A stretch of DNA of 64,000 nt from Macrotis lagotis (taxonomy: Eukaryota > Chordata > Mammalia > Peramelemorphia > Peramelidae). The stretch spans positions 257,802,294-257,866,293 of the forward strand of contig NC_133666.1 in NCBI RefSeq assembly GCF_037893015.1. The letters run 5' to 3'. Shown one piece after another: positions 48,049-60,769 of the stretch; position 1 is the stretch's first letter; each line of letters begins with the position of its first letter. The notes beneath the pieces were generated by a model, which did no database searches, was not told the origin of the DNA, and saw only the letters and a program-made list of their open reading frames with translations. Made by a program: the position numbers and the translations under genes.

Positions 48049-48220
48049 GAGATAAAGAAAGAAAGAAGGAGAAGGAGGAGGGGGAGAAGGAGAAGGAGAA
48101 GGAGAAGAAGGAGAAGGAGAAGAACAAGAAGGAGGAGCAGGAGGAGGAGAAGGCCAAGGACAAGGACGAGGCCAAGAAGGAGGAGGATTAAGATGAGGAG
48201 GAGGAAGAGTGAAGGAGAGA
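47943..48220 (+). repeat. 280-bp polypurine tract: (GA), (GAA), (GAAA), (GGAGAA)
   Basis: The plus strand is almost wholly A and G: (GAA)n about 47,955-47,990, (GAAA)n about 47,990-48,045, then (GGAGAA)-like repeats to about 48,220, with only a handful of pyrimidines. Overlapping long open frames in four phases (99-144 codons of Glu, Lys, Arg, Ser, Phe or Leu repeats) are artefacts. Such tracts can form triplex DNA. Confidence 0.95.
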
Positions 48221-48224
48221 AAGA

Positions 48225-49510
48225 AATGATAGCATTTAACAATTGAGTTTAGTGTTAGCAGAGGAAGGGAATATCCATCCATTGCAGGTATTGTCAAAAT
48301 TCAAATGCATAAAAGATTAAAAGGGAAGTGATCAGTGAACTATCTGAAAGCCATAATTTGGGAATGACTCTTGTTTTAAGGACACATAGTGATTATTATT
48401 CAATACAATGTGTTCATCCACAGATGTCAGACATTTTGCATATACTGAAATCTTCAGATTCTGAATCCATTATAAAGAAAACCCTAAACTAATTACAAAT
48501 CATGTAACTGAGAACACAATACATGAAACTGCCATTGGCGTGATTTAATACAATGAGCAACCATTTTGATGGACTCATCTTTCCTCCTGAGACTGAGGCT
48601 GCTTACCTTTCATTCATTTGTTAGTAGAGCACATCAGCCTGAGAACACTAGAGGAAACACCCTGCAAATGAGTACTGTTTGATGTTCAGCAACTTTCTGC
48701 AGTATAGCACAGTTTTCCATTATCCTTTTGGTTTGATTATTTTTTAGATGAAGATGATTATAATTGAAGGACAACACTGAAAGACTGATTGTGTATGAAA
48801 TCCTGTGGGAACTCTCCTAGAATCCAACTTACATTTAAGCTGCTGATCTTTCTCAAAGGTAGTTGAATTCATGTTACCTGGGAATTGACCAAACTATGCA
48901 TAGGAACTAGGTTTAGTCTAAAGAACTAGGTTTAGTCTAGAGAAAAGAAGACTCAAGTGGCACATGTTAACTATGTTCAAGTATTTTGAAAGATTGTGTA
49001 AAGAAAGGCTTAGACTTGCTATACTTATTCCCAGAGAGATGAACTGGTAGCAATGGGTGGAACTGCAAAGAGAAGAATTTAAATTTCATCAGGAAGAAAT
49101 TTATAATTATATTGCTCAAAAGAGAATGAATTGATTCGAAAGGTATGGGTTTACAAATACAGAATAAATGACTACTTGTCAATTATCTTATTGTGGGGGT
49201 TACTTTGTTTTTGAGTTGGAAAAGATTACCATTGAATTCCTTTCCAACTTTCAAATTTTGTGCTTCTGTGAGTTTCAAATTGGGAGTTCCATATATGATT
49301 AAAATCACATCTGGATCTTCACAACTATTCCTGACTCATTTTAAAATATAACTATTTTGTACTTATAAACTTAACTAAAGATAGAATAAATGGAAGAAAG
49401 GAAGGATAATTACCTTAGCTAGAAAAAGATTCATCTAATTTTAATTTTGCTTGCCTCCTTATGCATTAAAATATACTTAATTTATTATTATATTAATTTA
49501 TGCAATAGTT
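48225..49510. other. Repeat-poor unassigned sequence
   Basis: 48,300-48,780 in particular has no repeat character and contains short blocks such as 'attacaaatcatgtaactga' that look like conserved non-coding DNA. This is an impression only. There is a short local duplication 'gaactaggtttagtcta' near 48,904 and 48,922. Confidence 0.3.
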
Positions 49511-49514
49511 TAAT

Positions 49515-49630
49515 CTGTAAGTTAGATTGTCAGAAACTTGATAATGACAAAGATTATATTTTATTCTTGTATTTATTACCTCAAGCCTGGCAATAGGTCT
49601 TCATTAAATATGTATTCAGTGAAAGAAAGT
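49515..49630 (+). mobile_element. L2 3' terminal fragment
   Basis: 'acaaagattatattttattc', 'cctggcaataggtcttcatt' and 'aaatatgtattcagtgaaag' follow the L2 3' end. Confidence 0.55.
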
Positions 49631-49978
49631 TAATGTGAATTGTACAGTTGAAATGTATTGTGGTATGAAATAGGATATTTGCTTGTAGTTTTTGATGACA
49701 ACCTGAAGTAAAATTAGGCAGGGGTTAATATACATGAATCAATTTGAAGAGTACAATTTAAAGCATCAGAATCATACAAAACTCTTGGGATCTTATTGTC
49801 TAAATTTCAACAGGGGATATTGTTCCACAAAGTCTGGGAAGTTGTTTAGATAAAATGATGCTCAAGACATAAATGAATCCTTTGAGGAAGAAAAAAAGGA
49901 GAAGCCTAAATATACTGATCTGGAAATTGAGGGGTTTATGACAAATTGTAATGGGAACAGACAATTAAGAAAAGTTTT

Positions 49979-50080
49979 AGGGCAACTTGGTGGTACAGTA
50001 AATGGAGCAGTGACCCTAGAGCCAGGACATCTAGACTCCAGATGCAATCTCAGATGATTACAAGTAACTTTATCACAAAG
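49979..50080 (+). repeat. Truncated marsupial SINE
   Basis: 'agggcaacttggtggtacag', 'agcagtgaccctagagccag', 'cagatgcaatctcagatgat'; only the 5' two-thirds remain. Confidence 0.75.
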
Positions 50081-50545
50081 GCTTCTAAAACCAAGAAGGT
50101 TTCATGTAATGTCCTTTGAAAATCATATCAGTAGTGTTAAAATAATGAGGGAAGTTAGATATAAATGCTAAAGGCAAGAAAAAGTGCTATTCTATGGAAA
50201 AGGGAAAGATGATGGAAGGTTTAAGAATAGTGTTTGATGGTACAATGATTACAGATAACAGAAAAGAGGCATAATTACCCATTATCTACTAATCTTACTT
50301 TCACCCTCAAGGAGAATGATTTAAGACTATCAATGGATAAAACAAATATGTTAGACAAATTGTTATAAGGGATAATTTATTGGTTTCAAATTAGTTCAAA
50401 TCATCAGAATTAAGTAAACTGTTTCCCAGAGCCTTGAAAGGGATGGTAGAGTTGTTGAGTTGTCAGTGATTTATGAAAAAAAAAAGCAACTGATGGATAA
50501 CAAAGTGCTTCAGAATGAAAAACATGAAGTGAACAGATGGACAAC

Positions 50546-50549
<4 letters not shown>

Positions 50550-50625
<76 letters not shown>
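50550..50625 (+). repeat. (GA)n microsatellite
   Basis: Over 70 bp of pure GA. The Arg-Glu and Ser-Leu open frames across it are artefacts. Confidence 0.97.
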
Positions 50626-51384
50626 AGATTGTTATTTGTACTTATATTGAGAGGAAAAAAATATTCTCTGATCATTTGATGTGCTTCAGCCTAAAGGAAA
50701 GTTTCTAAACAATTGCATCTGTGGATCTGTCCATATTCAATAAACACTGCTGCAGAGGTTAATGAGTTCACCATCACTGGAGTTGTTCTAATGGAGGTAG
50801 AATAACTGCTTTTCATAGATATTGCATATTTATGTCCAAGTATTAGTGAGCTAATATTAGACCTGAGATCTCTCTCCCAATTTGTGACTTTGTCAATATG
50901 AAATGCCAGTATTATCTTTTAAATTTATAGTCATGGATTCATAGTGTTGTAAATTGTTAGAACTGGAAATGACATTAGAGGTAATCTAGTCCAATCTATT
51001 CCCATTTTACCAATTAAATAGAGCCACAGACTTTAAGAAACTAACTTTCCTGAATTCATACAGTCATTTAGAATCTACAATTTGCTTTAATAGGAACAAG
51101 TTTTAAATATCAATCTTAAGGGCTTCCTTCAATTAGACTTCCTGGTAATGTAGATTTAGATCTACATTTCCAAATGGAATGATATTTATAAAGTCTGTAT
51201 TCAGCTATTTTTATCAAAATGAATTCATGAGTGATAATTCATACAAAACTTTCAGCAACATCACTCTAAGAGGGATGTTGAAGTATGGAATAGAATGCAG
51301 AAGCAACTGAAAGCAAGGAAACAACAGCAGAATCAACTGAGGTTGGTATTATCCCATGTTGTTACTATGGAGGTTTTTGTATGA
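50626..51384. other. Unassigned DNA with an ancient repeat
   Basis: 50,960-51,070 ('ttagaactggaaatgacatt', 'aggtaatctagtccaatcta') is a copy of the same old repeat family seen at 43,150-43,320. The remainder is unrecognised. Confidence 0.4.
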
Positions 51385-51625
51385 ACACTGTGGTAAATGC
51401 TGAGGAGATGAAAAGAAGGTAAAAACAGAGTCACTGACATCAATTTACATTCTGATGTAAAAGTGTTTTCATTCTGATGATAGAGACAAAACAAATAGTC
51501 ATATGCAAACAGCATACATATGGGGTGAAGAGGAAATAATCCCAGGGAAAATATACTATTACTTGGGAGTTGAAAATTACTCCTCCAACACTTGCCATTT
51601 TGGATAGGTGTGAGATGGTGCCTCA
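51385..51625 (+). repeat. Duplicated composite block, copy A
   Basis: About 240 bp closely matching 53,990-54,222: 'acactgtggtaaatgctgag', 'tgtaaaagtgttttcattct', 'catatgcaaacagcatacat', then an L1 scrap 'aggtgtgagatggtgcct'. Both copies share the same junction between an old interspersed repeat and the L1 scrap. Confidence 0.85.
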
Positions 51626-53989
51626 ACCCAGACTGTGTTCTGACACAGTCAATTTTTCTAATGAAATTAAAAAAAAAAAAAACTAGAGACTTCAGGAAAT
51701 ATAAAAGAAAATCCAGAGGTTCAGCTGAGAAGAAAAGAGCCATTGGACATTTGTAGAAAGTAAGAGAGCTTTCCAAGATGCTGAAAAAAAGTCTTGTGAG
51801 GCAAAAGACAGAGAATAAAGAAAAATGAAACAACAACAAAATGAAGTGGTTAAGCGAAGGTTGAAGTGGGAAATATCTCAGTTTCAGTATTAAAGATGTC
51901 AACTATTAAACTGATAACATGAAATGGGCTATGGACTTTAATTAATTTATATTTCTGTCTTCCAGATGAGGACATAGATGTTACATTGCAGGGTTCAATT
52001 TTGGTAATATTTCTATTATTTTCAAGATTTGAGAATCACAAGAATATATTGTTTTGCAAACTGAATAATTATTTTGTTTCCTGCCCTCACAAACTCACTC
52101 CTCATCTCATATGAGTTATTTATTATAAACACTGAAGATTATTGTGTGGGCAAACTGAAGAGAAAAAGATCAGTAGCATTTAAAGAGAAAAAAAATATTT
52201 CAAGCAAAATTAGGGTAATTGCTAAACTAAGTCTTCTGTTTAATCCTGTGTTTGTTAATCTATTCAATGTTTAGCTATATTTACCCATATTTCAAATTTC
52301 AAAAGGCACTGAATATATGTGTTTATGTATATATTATATATACAAAAATACACACATATTCATATATTTTATGACACTAAGAAAATGTTATTAAATGCTA
52401 AATTTTTATTTTGTCTAAAAAGTTAGGCACAGAAAAAATAGGAGTAAAAAGTTCCCTTTAAGTGAGCTTGTGCTTAAGCTAGTGTTATAAATGATACTGC
52501 ACTTAGTTTATTTTAGGGGTTAATTACCCAAGAAATCTTCTTTGCAAATTTTATGGAAATTGTCATTTACTCTTCTTAATTAAGTACTATCATGATTAAA
52601 AGGGAACCTTAATTTATTTCAATTGCATTAAAGTGAAAAGATAAAGACTTGTAAGCAAAAAAAAATAATTGCATCTTGTTTTCAGGGATGGTATGAACCA
52701 CGCAATTAAAAAAAAACCACTAGCTTAAAGAGAGAAGGCTAGTTTTAAGGACAAATTTAGAATACTGAATCTTCTTTAAGTCATCATTGGATTTATTATG
52801 TAATCCAGAGCTTAGAGAGTGAAACAAGATGAGGGAAATCTGTATAGACTTGTATTTACTCCTTCTCTCTACAATTAACTTTTGGTAATTTTTTCAGGTG
52901 TTTTGAATTTCAGATTCTTGGCACACCTGAACCTTAAGAAGGGGTTTTGGATTAGGGCACAATTCAATTTCTTCATTTTAGGACAAATGATAACCATGAA
53001 GACATCTTAAAATATCATGGTAGGATCTAATTTCCCTTAGAGACATGGTATTTTCACAAATTCATCAAAAAACTAATTTGCTCTCAGGAAGCATTAAGAG
53101 AGGGATGGCTTCAAGGATTAAGGAGGTGATTCTTCCCATGTATTAGACCATGGTCAAAAATCTAGTGATTTATTTTAACAAGGACATTGATTAGCTGAGG
53201 CACATCTAGAAAAGAACAAAGATAATTGTGAATGGCCACAAGTCCATGATCTTCTGGAGGATTTGGTGATATTTAGCATGGAAAATAACTTTGTCTCAAT
53301 GACAGATGTATTTGAGCATTTGAATGGCTTTCTTATAGAAAAAAAGAAATAAACTTTTTCTGTTAGATCCCAGGAGAAAAGACAGGCTAAACCTCTGAAA
53401 TTTAGATTTATCCAAATTGGAAGAGGACTTAGTAGGTAGTGGATTTCCCTTCATGAGATAATGGAGAACAAGGAATAAAAAGTATAGAAAGATTATCACT
53501 AAAGTGATCACATATATGAACAGTTTTCAAATAAAAGTTGCAAGCCATTAATAACCATATAAAATTATTCAAGTAATTAATAAAACTAAATATGCAGATA
53601 AAACAGTTTTGATATAATGCTCCAAGATGATGTTTAATTGAGATATTGATCGATAAGTTATAACATAAAATCTTTTTAATATCATGGCCATATTGGTATT
53701 GACAGTCACTTTAGTAGTGCTGTGGCTATTCCAAATTTCTCTAAGCTCTCATTCTGTCTGTGAAAGTGTTGGAAATATTTTTGGAAGTCAAGATGAAATA
53801 AATGTAGGCAAATTATATTGTATTCTCTCTATGATAGGTTCATGGTAAAACAATAAAAATCATATCTCAGTAATATAACAATTATGAATGAAAAACTGGC
53901 TTTTGGAGTGTGCTGTTGTTGTTACGTTGGCATCTTTGACAAGATAGTATATATATATTATAAAGCCTATAGGGCTTTTTACGTGCCAT
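51626..53989. other. Unassigned DNA
   Basis: AT-rich, with a (TA)/(CA) tract near 52,318-52,365. 52,390-52,960 is repeat-poor. The 189-codon minus frame at 51,333-51,902 spans the duplicated block and a poly(A) run; it shows no domain and is unlikely to be a gene. Confidence 0.4.
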
Positions 53990-54222
53990 ACACTGTGGTA
54001 AATGCTGAGGAGATGAAAAGAAGGTAAGAACAGAGTCACTGACCCTAGTTTACATTCTAATGTAAAAGTGTTTTCATTCTGATGATGGAGACAAAAACAC
54101 AGACAGTTATATGCAAACAGCATACATATGGGATGAAGAAGAAGTAATCCCATAGAAAATAGACTATTACTTGGGAGCTGAAAATCACTGCTCCAACATT
54201 TGCTAGGTGTGAGATGGTACCT
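53990..54222 (+). repeat. Duplicated composite block, copy B
   Basis: Direct-orientation partner of 51,385-51,625, about 2.6 kb away. After the shared part, this copy continues into more L1 ORF2 antisense sequence, whereas copy A diverges. Confidence 0.85.
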
Positions 54223-54352
54223 TAGATTTTAATTTGCATTTCTTGAATGAACAGAGATTTAGAATTTTATTTCTTGTGACTACTAAATTCTTTGATTTCT
54301 TCTTCTGAAAACTGTCTCTTCATATCCCTTTAGCTATTAATTGGGGAATGAT

Positions 54353-54431
<79 letters not shown>

Positions 54432-55915
54432 ACACTTATATACTATATATGAATTTTATTGAAAAATTTTAATCTATTTTTTCAATCACATGCAAAGATA
54501 GTTTTCAATATTCATCCATTACAAGTTTTTGAGTTCCATATTTTTCTGTCATATCATATGCTTGCTCTGCATTCAGAATCCATAGTTTTGTTTTTTTTTT
54601 TTTTTGACTCTTTATGTCTTTGTTTCAAGTATATCTCATGTTAACAACACATTGTTGGGTTCTGATTTCTAATCCATTTTGCTATCTTCTTCCATTTTAT
54701 GGGTGAGTTCATCATATTTACATTCACAGTTACAATTACTGAGTATTTCCCTCTGTCTTATTTTTTGTATATATCCATCTGTCTTTTTACTCTCCTCAAG
54801 ACATTTTTGTTTAATACTACTGCCTTCCTTAATTTTCCCCATTTTATCAATTCTTCCCTTTTGTATGTCCTTTCTTCCTTCTACTTCCTTGTTGTGCAAG
54901 ATAGATTATTATATCAAATTAAAAATGTGCATGTGTATGCATTCTTCCCTGGTTCCTATAAGGAAGATTCAAGCATTCCTTGATTCCCTTTTTGAAAAAG
55001 CTCTTCCTTGCATGCCTTATATGTGAGATCATTTCCCCTTTCTTCCTTGACTTTCACCCTTCTCTTTGTGCACAACTCTGTCACTCTTTCATTTTGTTCT
55101 GGGATTATCCCCAAATAATCACTCAGTCCTGGTCCTTTATGTGTACTTCCTAGTGCCCTAAAATGTTGAAGTTTTAGGATTTACATGTTTCATCTAGTGA
55201 TAGAAGAATGTAAGCAGTTTAACTCGACTGAATCACATAAGATTTTATTTTATCTTTATCTTTTTAAGTTTTTCTTTTGTTTTGTGTTTGAATGTCAAGT
55301 TTTCTATTCAGTTCTGGTCTTTTTATCATGTGTAAAATCCCTGAATTTCATTAAATGACCATTCCCCCCTGTGAAGGATTATATTCCATTTTGCTGGGTA
55401 GCTTGATTGCAATTCTAGTCTTTTGCCTTCTAGAATATTATATCCAAGTTGTCTGCTCCTTTAAGGTGGCAGCTAATCAATCTTGTGTGATCCCAGCTGT
55501 GGCTGTATGATATTTGAATTATTTCTGACTGCTTTGCAATATTTTCTCCTTTATCTGAAAGTTCTGAAATTGGTAAAACTCTGCTGAGAGTTTTCATCTG
55601 GGGATCTCTTACAGGAAGTGATCAGTGGGCTATTTTGACATTTATTTGTCTCTGGATCTAAAATATCAGAGTGTATCATTTGTAATTTCTTGAAATATGA
55701 AGTTTGGGCCTTTCCTTTGATCAAGGTTTTCAGGTAGTTCAGTAATTTTTAAATAATCATTCTTCAATGAACTTTCCATATTAGTTAATTTTCATGAGGT
55801 ATTTTTAAATTTTATTTTATTCATTGTTTTGGCTTTGTTTTATTGTATTTTCTTGTCTCATATAGTGATTAACTTCCTCCTGTTCAATTTCAATTTAGTT
55901 TAATTTTCTTCAATT
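54200..55915 (-). mobile_element. Rearranged L1, antisense
   Basis: ORF2 C-terminal text (54,203-54,350) and a (TC)n(TA)n microsatellite (54,353-54,426). Then an L1 3' end (54,458-54,590, 'caatcacatgcaaagatagt'), ORF2 N-terminal/spacer text (54,620-55,100, 'gttgggttctgatttctaat') and ORF1 (55,280-55,915). The order shows at least one deletion that removes most of ORF2. Confidence 0.7.
54353..54426. repeat. (TC)n(TA)n compound microsatellite
   Basis: About 26 bp of TC followed by about 48 bp of TA. Confidence 0.97.
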
Positions 55916-58900
55916 GATATTTTCTTTTTCCAATTACATCTTATGAAAGTATTTCGACTTTCATCAACTTTCTTTCAACTAACATATGCATATTTTTAAG
56001 TTACATAACTTCCTTCCACCTTCCTTTCCCACCCCTCCTCCCCTTAAGGGCCAACAATCAGGTGAATATAAGACATACACGTTTGCATTTAGTATTTATA
56101 GATTAGTCATTTTTGATATGAGGAATTAGGATTAAGAGAAAAGAAAGAAAACTGTGAAATAGGGAAACAGTTCATAAGAGAAATTTTTTAAAAAGTGAAT
56201 GCAGTGTTCATTCAGATGGGAATAGAATATAGTTGATTTTCCAAGGTTGTCTTAGCTATCTGAACTACTGAGAAGAGCTGCATCCAACAAGGTTGTTCAA
56301 CTCAAAATGTTGCTATTTATGTGTATAATGTTCTCTTGGTTCTGCTCACTTCACTCTGCTTCATTTCCTGTAATTTGTTTGACGCTTCTCTAGAATTCAA
56401 CCATTCTTGGTTTCTTCTAGAACAATAGTATTCTATAACTTTCATATATCATAACTTGTTTAGTCATTCCCCACTGATGGACATCCCCTCAATTTCCATT
56501 TTTTTTTGCCATTACAAAAGAGCTGCTATGAATATTGTGGAACTTGTGGGACTTTTCTCATTTTTCATGATTTCTTCTGGATATAGGCCTACTATTTGTA
56601 TTGCTAGGTTAAAGATATGATCAGTTTTATTGCTCAGTGGAATGGATGGATCAGTTCACAACTACCCCAGTAATGTTCCAATATAATGTTCCAATATAAC
56701 GTGCCAATCCTCCTACAACCTGACCAACCTTGATTATTTTCCCTTTTTGTTATCTTTGTTAATCTGATAAGTGTGCTGTGGAACCTCACAAGGTTTTAAT
56801 TTACAGTTCTCTAATCAATAATGATTTGGAGCATTTTTTCATATGATTTACTATATAATATAGCTTTAATTTCTTCAATTGAAAACTCTCTATGCATGTC
56901 CTTTGACCATTTATCAACTGGGGAATGCCTTGTAACCTTATAAATTTTTTTGTAATTCTCTATATATATTAGAAATGAGACCTTTAGCAGAACTCCTAGT
57001 TATGAAAATTGTTTCTCAGTTTTCTGCTTTCCTTCCAATTTTCTCAGCTTTAATTTTATTAGTTCAAATACTTTTTAATGAAAATAGTCAAAATCATTTT
57101 GCAATTTATAATGTACTGTATTTCTTGCTTGATCATAAATTTCTCGCTTTTCCATAGATCTGACAGAGTATTTCTTGGTCTGTTAATTGGTTTATTGTGT
57201 CACATAATGTATTGTCCTAGTGATAACTTGCTTTGCTAAGATTTCATTTAAGATTTTTGCATCTTTATTCATTAGGGAGATAGGTTTATAATTTTCTTTC
57301 TCTGTTTTGCCTTTTCTTGTTTTAGGCATCATCACCATATTGGTGTCACAGAAAGAGTTAGGCAGAGTTCTGTCTTCACCTATTTTTTCCATATATAGAA
57401 TTGGAACCAATCGTTCCTTAAATATTTGATAGAATTCACTCGTGAACCTGTCTGACACTGGAGATTTTTTCTTAGGAAGTTCATTAATCGATTGTTGAAT
57501 TTAATTTTTTCTGAGATAGGGTTATTTAAATATTTAATTTCCTATTCATTTAAGCTTGGCAACTTATATATCTTTACAAATATTCATCTATTTCACTTAG
57601 ATTACTAAATTTAGTAGCATATAGTTGGGCAAAATAATTCCTCATTGTTACTTTAATTTCCTCCTCATTGGTGGTGAGTTCATCTTTTTCATTTATAGTG
57701 GAAATTTGACTTTCTACTTTCTTTTTTTTAAATCAAATTAACCAGAGGTTTATCAATTTCATTGTTTTTTTCATAAAGCCAACTCTTGGTTTTGTTTATT
57801 AATTCTATATTTTCTTGCTTTTGATTTTATTAATTTCTCCTTTAATTTTTACAATTTCTAATTTGTATTTAATTGGGGGATTTAATTTGTTCTTTCTCTA
57901 ATTTTTTAATTGAATTGTTAGTTAATTGATTTCCTCTTTCTCCATTTTATTCATGTAATTATATAAGGATATAATGTATCCCCTGACAAATGCCTGGTCT
58001 GTATCCCATGAGTTTTGGTGTGTTGTTTTGTTATTATCATTATCTAGGATGAAATCATTGATTCTTTCTATAATTTGTTGTTTGATCCATTTATTCCTTA
58101 GTTTTAGGTCTATATCTCCCTGGCCCATTATGAGGTTTGATTTTTATGGCATTATGATCTGAGAAGGTTGTATTCACTATTTCTGCCTTTCTGCATTTGA
58201 TTATTAGATTTTAATGGCCTATTAGATGGTCAGTTTTTGTGCAAGTGCCATGTGCTGGGGGGAAAAAGTATATTCCTTTCAATCCCTATTCAACTTCCTC
58301 CAAAGGTCTATCATTGCCTATGTTTTCTAACATTCTATTTACCTTCTTAACTTCCTTTCTTGTTTATTTTTACGGTTAGATTAATCTAAATCTGAGAATG
58401 GGAGGTTGAGGTCTCCCACTAGTAGAGTTTTGCTGTCTATGTCAACCTATAACTCATTCAACTTCTCCTTTAAAAATCTGGATGGTAGAATTGTACACTT
58501 GGTGCATATATAATTAGTATTGAAATTGTTTCATTTTCTATGGTACTTTTTAGAAGGATATAGTTTCCTTTCTTATTTCTTTTAACACTATCTATTTTTG
58601 CAACTGCTTTGTCTTTTATAAAGATTGCTACCCCTGCTTTTTGCACTTGAACTGAATCAAAATATATTTTGCTCCAACTTTTTACCTTTACTATGTATGT
58701 ATCTGTCTGCTTCAAATGAGTTTCTTGTAAGCAGCATATTGTAGTATTCTACAATAGACTATTCGCTTATGTTTTATTGGAGAGTTCATCCCATTCACGA
58801 TCAAAGTTATAATTATTAACACTTTAGTGCCCTCCAACTATCTTCACTCTGTTTATATATCCCTCCTTTTCACTTTATCCATATGCCCCAGTATCCTGTT

Positions 58901-59742
58901 TCTGAATACTCCCACCTTCAGTATATTAGCCCCCTTTTATCCAATCCCACCCCCCACTTCTTTGCCCTTTCCCTTTGGCCCCTCTTCCTTCTGTTATTTC
59001 TTCTTTTCCTCCCCCCTTTCCTCTTTTTATACATGAAAGTTAAAATAAGTTTCTGAACTTAACTGATTATGTGTGTTAACTTTAGGCCTAATCTGATGAG
59101 AGTAGGATTCAGGTGGATCTCATGCCCTCCTTTCTTCCGCTCTATTGTGATAGGTCCTTTGTACCTCTTTATGTAATGTGATTAACCCCATTCAATCTCC
59201 CCCATCCACCTGTCTCTTTACTGCCCCCCCAATTTAAGGAGATATTGTTTTTAAATTGTTGAGTCACAGATAACTCATAAGTGTCCATCACTTCAGACTA
59301 AGTACATTATCTCTAATAGAATCACAGTTCTCAAGAGTTATGAGAATCTTTCTCCCAAATGAGGATATAGCAAGTTTCTTCTTACTGGATAGCAGTTTTC
59401 TTTCTATAACCCTATTTTAACCTTTTCATGTGTCTCTTGAATCTCCTATTTGACTTCCAAATTTTCTATTTAACTCTGGTCTTTTCATCAGGAAAAGATG
59501 GATGTCTCCTATTTCAGGAATTGTCCATCTTTTCCCCTGAAAGAGAAGGCTCAGTTTTGCAGGATAGTGCATTCTTGGCTTCATTCCAAGTTCCCTTGTT
59601 CTTCAGAATATCTCATTCCAGGTCCTTCAATACCTTAATGTTACTGGCTCCTTGGTACCTTGTCTCTTCCTGGCTGCTTGCAGGATTTTCTAGTTCTGGA
59701 ATTAGGCCACAATATTCCTTGGAATTTTCATTGTGAGATCCT

Positions 59743-59752
59743 GTATTCTTTC
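59743..59752. repeat. Left target-site duplication of nested HAL1-like element
   Basis: 'gtattctttc', repeated at 63,115-63,124. It lies in the ORF1 sequence of the outer L1, which continues in phase of homology on the other side. Confidence 0.9.
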
Positions 59753-59934
59753 TTTTTTTATTTAATATTTATTCTCATTTTGTACAAATAATGTTTTTAC
59801 ATTAATAAAATAATCTTGTTTAAGAGTAAATGAAATAGCCCCTCCCCCCATAAATATAGACTTGCTTGAGTGATAAAGTAAAGGGGAGAGAAAAAAATTA
59901 AAATTAAAAACAATAATAGTAATAATTATAGGTA

Positions 59935-60082
59935 TGGTCAGGTGGCGCAATGGACTGAGCACCAGCCCTGGAGCCACGAGCACCCTAGCCCACATCCGGC
60001 CCTGTAAACCCAACAGTCACAAAGCCATGTGACATGTAAGCCACCTGTACCTCATTGCCCTGCAAAAACCAAAAAAAAAAGA
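59935..60082 (+). repeat. SINE 1 of a four-copy cluster
   Basis: 'caggtggcgcaatggactga', 'ccagccctggagccacgag', 'cctcattgccctgcaaaaac'. A diverged copy with much of the middle altered. Confidence 0.75.
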
Positions 60083-60112
60083 CCCCAAATAAAATAAAAT
60101 AGTAATAATAGT

Positions 60113-60263
60113 AGGGGGGGCTGGGTGGCAGACAGAGCATTGGCCTTTGAGCCAGGAGCACCTGGGTCCAAATTCAGCCTCAGACACCCAATGATCACCC
60201 TGCTATGTGGCCCCTGGAAGGCCATCAAGCCCCACTTGCCCTGCAGCTGCCAAAAAATAATAA
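60113..60263 (+). repeat. SINE 2 of a four-copy cluster
   Basis: 'ctgggtggcagacagagcat', 'gagcacctgggtccaaattc', 'cagcctcagacacccaatga', 'gccccacttgccctgcagct'. Sense, diverged. Confidence 0.8.
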
Positions 60264-60462
60264 TTATAAAAAATATGCTTCAGTCTTTGTTCCAACACCA
60301 ACAACTCTGTCGTAGGTGGATCACATTCTTTATGATAAGTCCATGGCAAAAGTTTCTTCCATATTTTTCTACCGTTGCCATTGCTGATCACAACTCCCTC
60401 CTTTCGTATTTCTCCACTACCATGTACTATATTATCTCTCTCCTTTCACTCTGACTCTGCTG

Positions 60463-60600
60463 TAGGGTAGCTGAGTGGTACAGCATACAGAACCCCGGCT
60501 CTGGAGCCAAGAGGCCCTGAGCCCCCTACCACCCTTTAGGCCCAGCATCCACTTGGTCCTTATGGTCCTGGACAGGCCATCCAATCCCAGCCCCTTGCAA
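60463..60600 (+). repeat. SINE 3 of a four-copy cluster
   Basis: 'gtagggtagctgagtggtac', 'accccggctctggagccaag', 'tggtcctggacaggccatcc'. Sense, strongly diverged. Confidence 0.7.
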
Positions 60601-60613
60601 GAAGTAAAAAAGA

Positions 60614-60769
60614 GGGGCAGCTAGGTGGCATAATGGATAAAGGACTGGCCCTGGAGTCAGGTGTACCTGGCTTCAAATCCGGTCTCAGACACTTAGTAAT
60701 TACCTAACTGTGTGGCCTTGGGCAAGCCACTTCACCCCATTTGCCTTACAAAAAAACCTAAGAAAAAAA
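60614..60769 (+). repeat. SINE 4 of a four-copy cluster (WSINE1-type)
   Basis: Close to consensus: 'ggggcagctaggtggcataa', 'cttcaaatccggtctcagac', 'gtgtggccttgggcaagcca'. Flanked by 'gaagtaaaaaaga' (60,601 and 60,770), so it inserted into the A-rich tail of SINE 3. Confidence 0.93.

Noticed and set aside
47804-48297. Overlapping 99-144-codon frames rich in Glu/Lys/Arg or Phe/Leu/Ser
   Set aside because: All are translations of the same polypurine tract in different phases.
50460-50708. Arg-Glu repeat frame of 82 codons
   Set aside because: Produced by the (GA)n microsatellite.
51333-51902. 189-codon minus-strand frame as a membrane protein
   Set aside because: Spans a duplicated repeat block, an L1 scrap and a poly(A) run; its hydrophobicity comes from T-rich antisense sequence.
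59935-60769. Regular repeats as a CRISPR-like or tandem array
   Set aside because: Units are individually diverged SINEs with A-rich tails and separate insertion histories.
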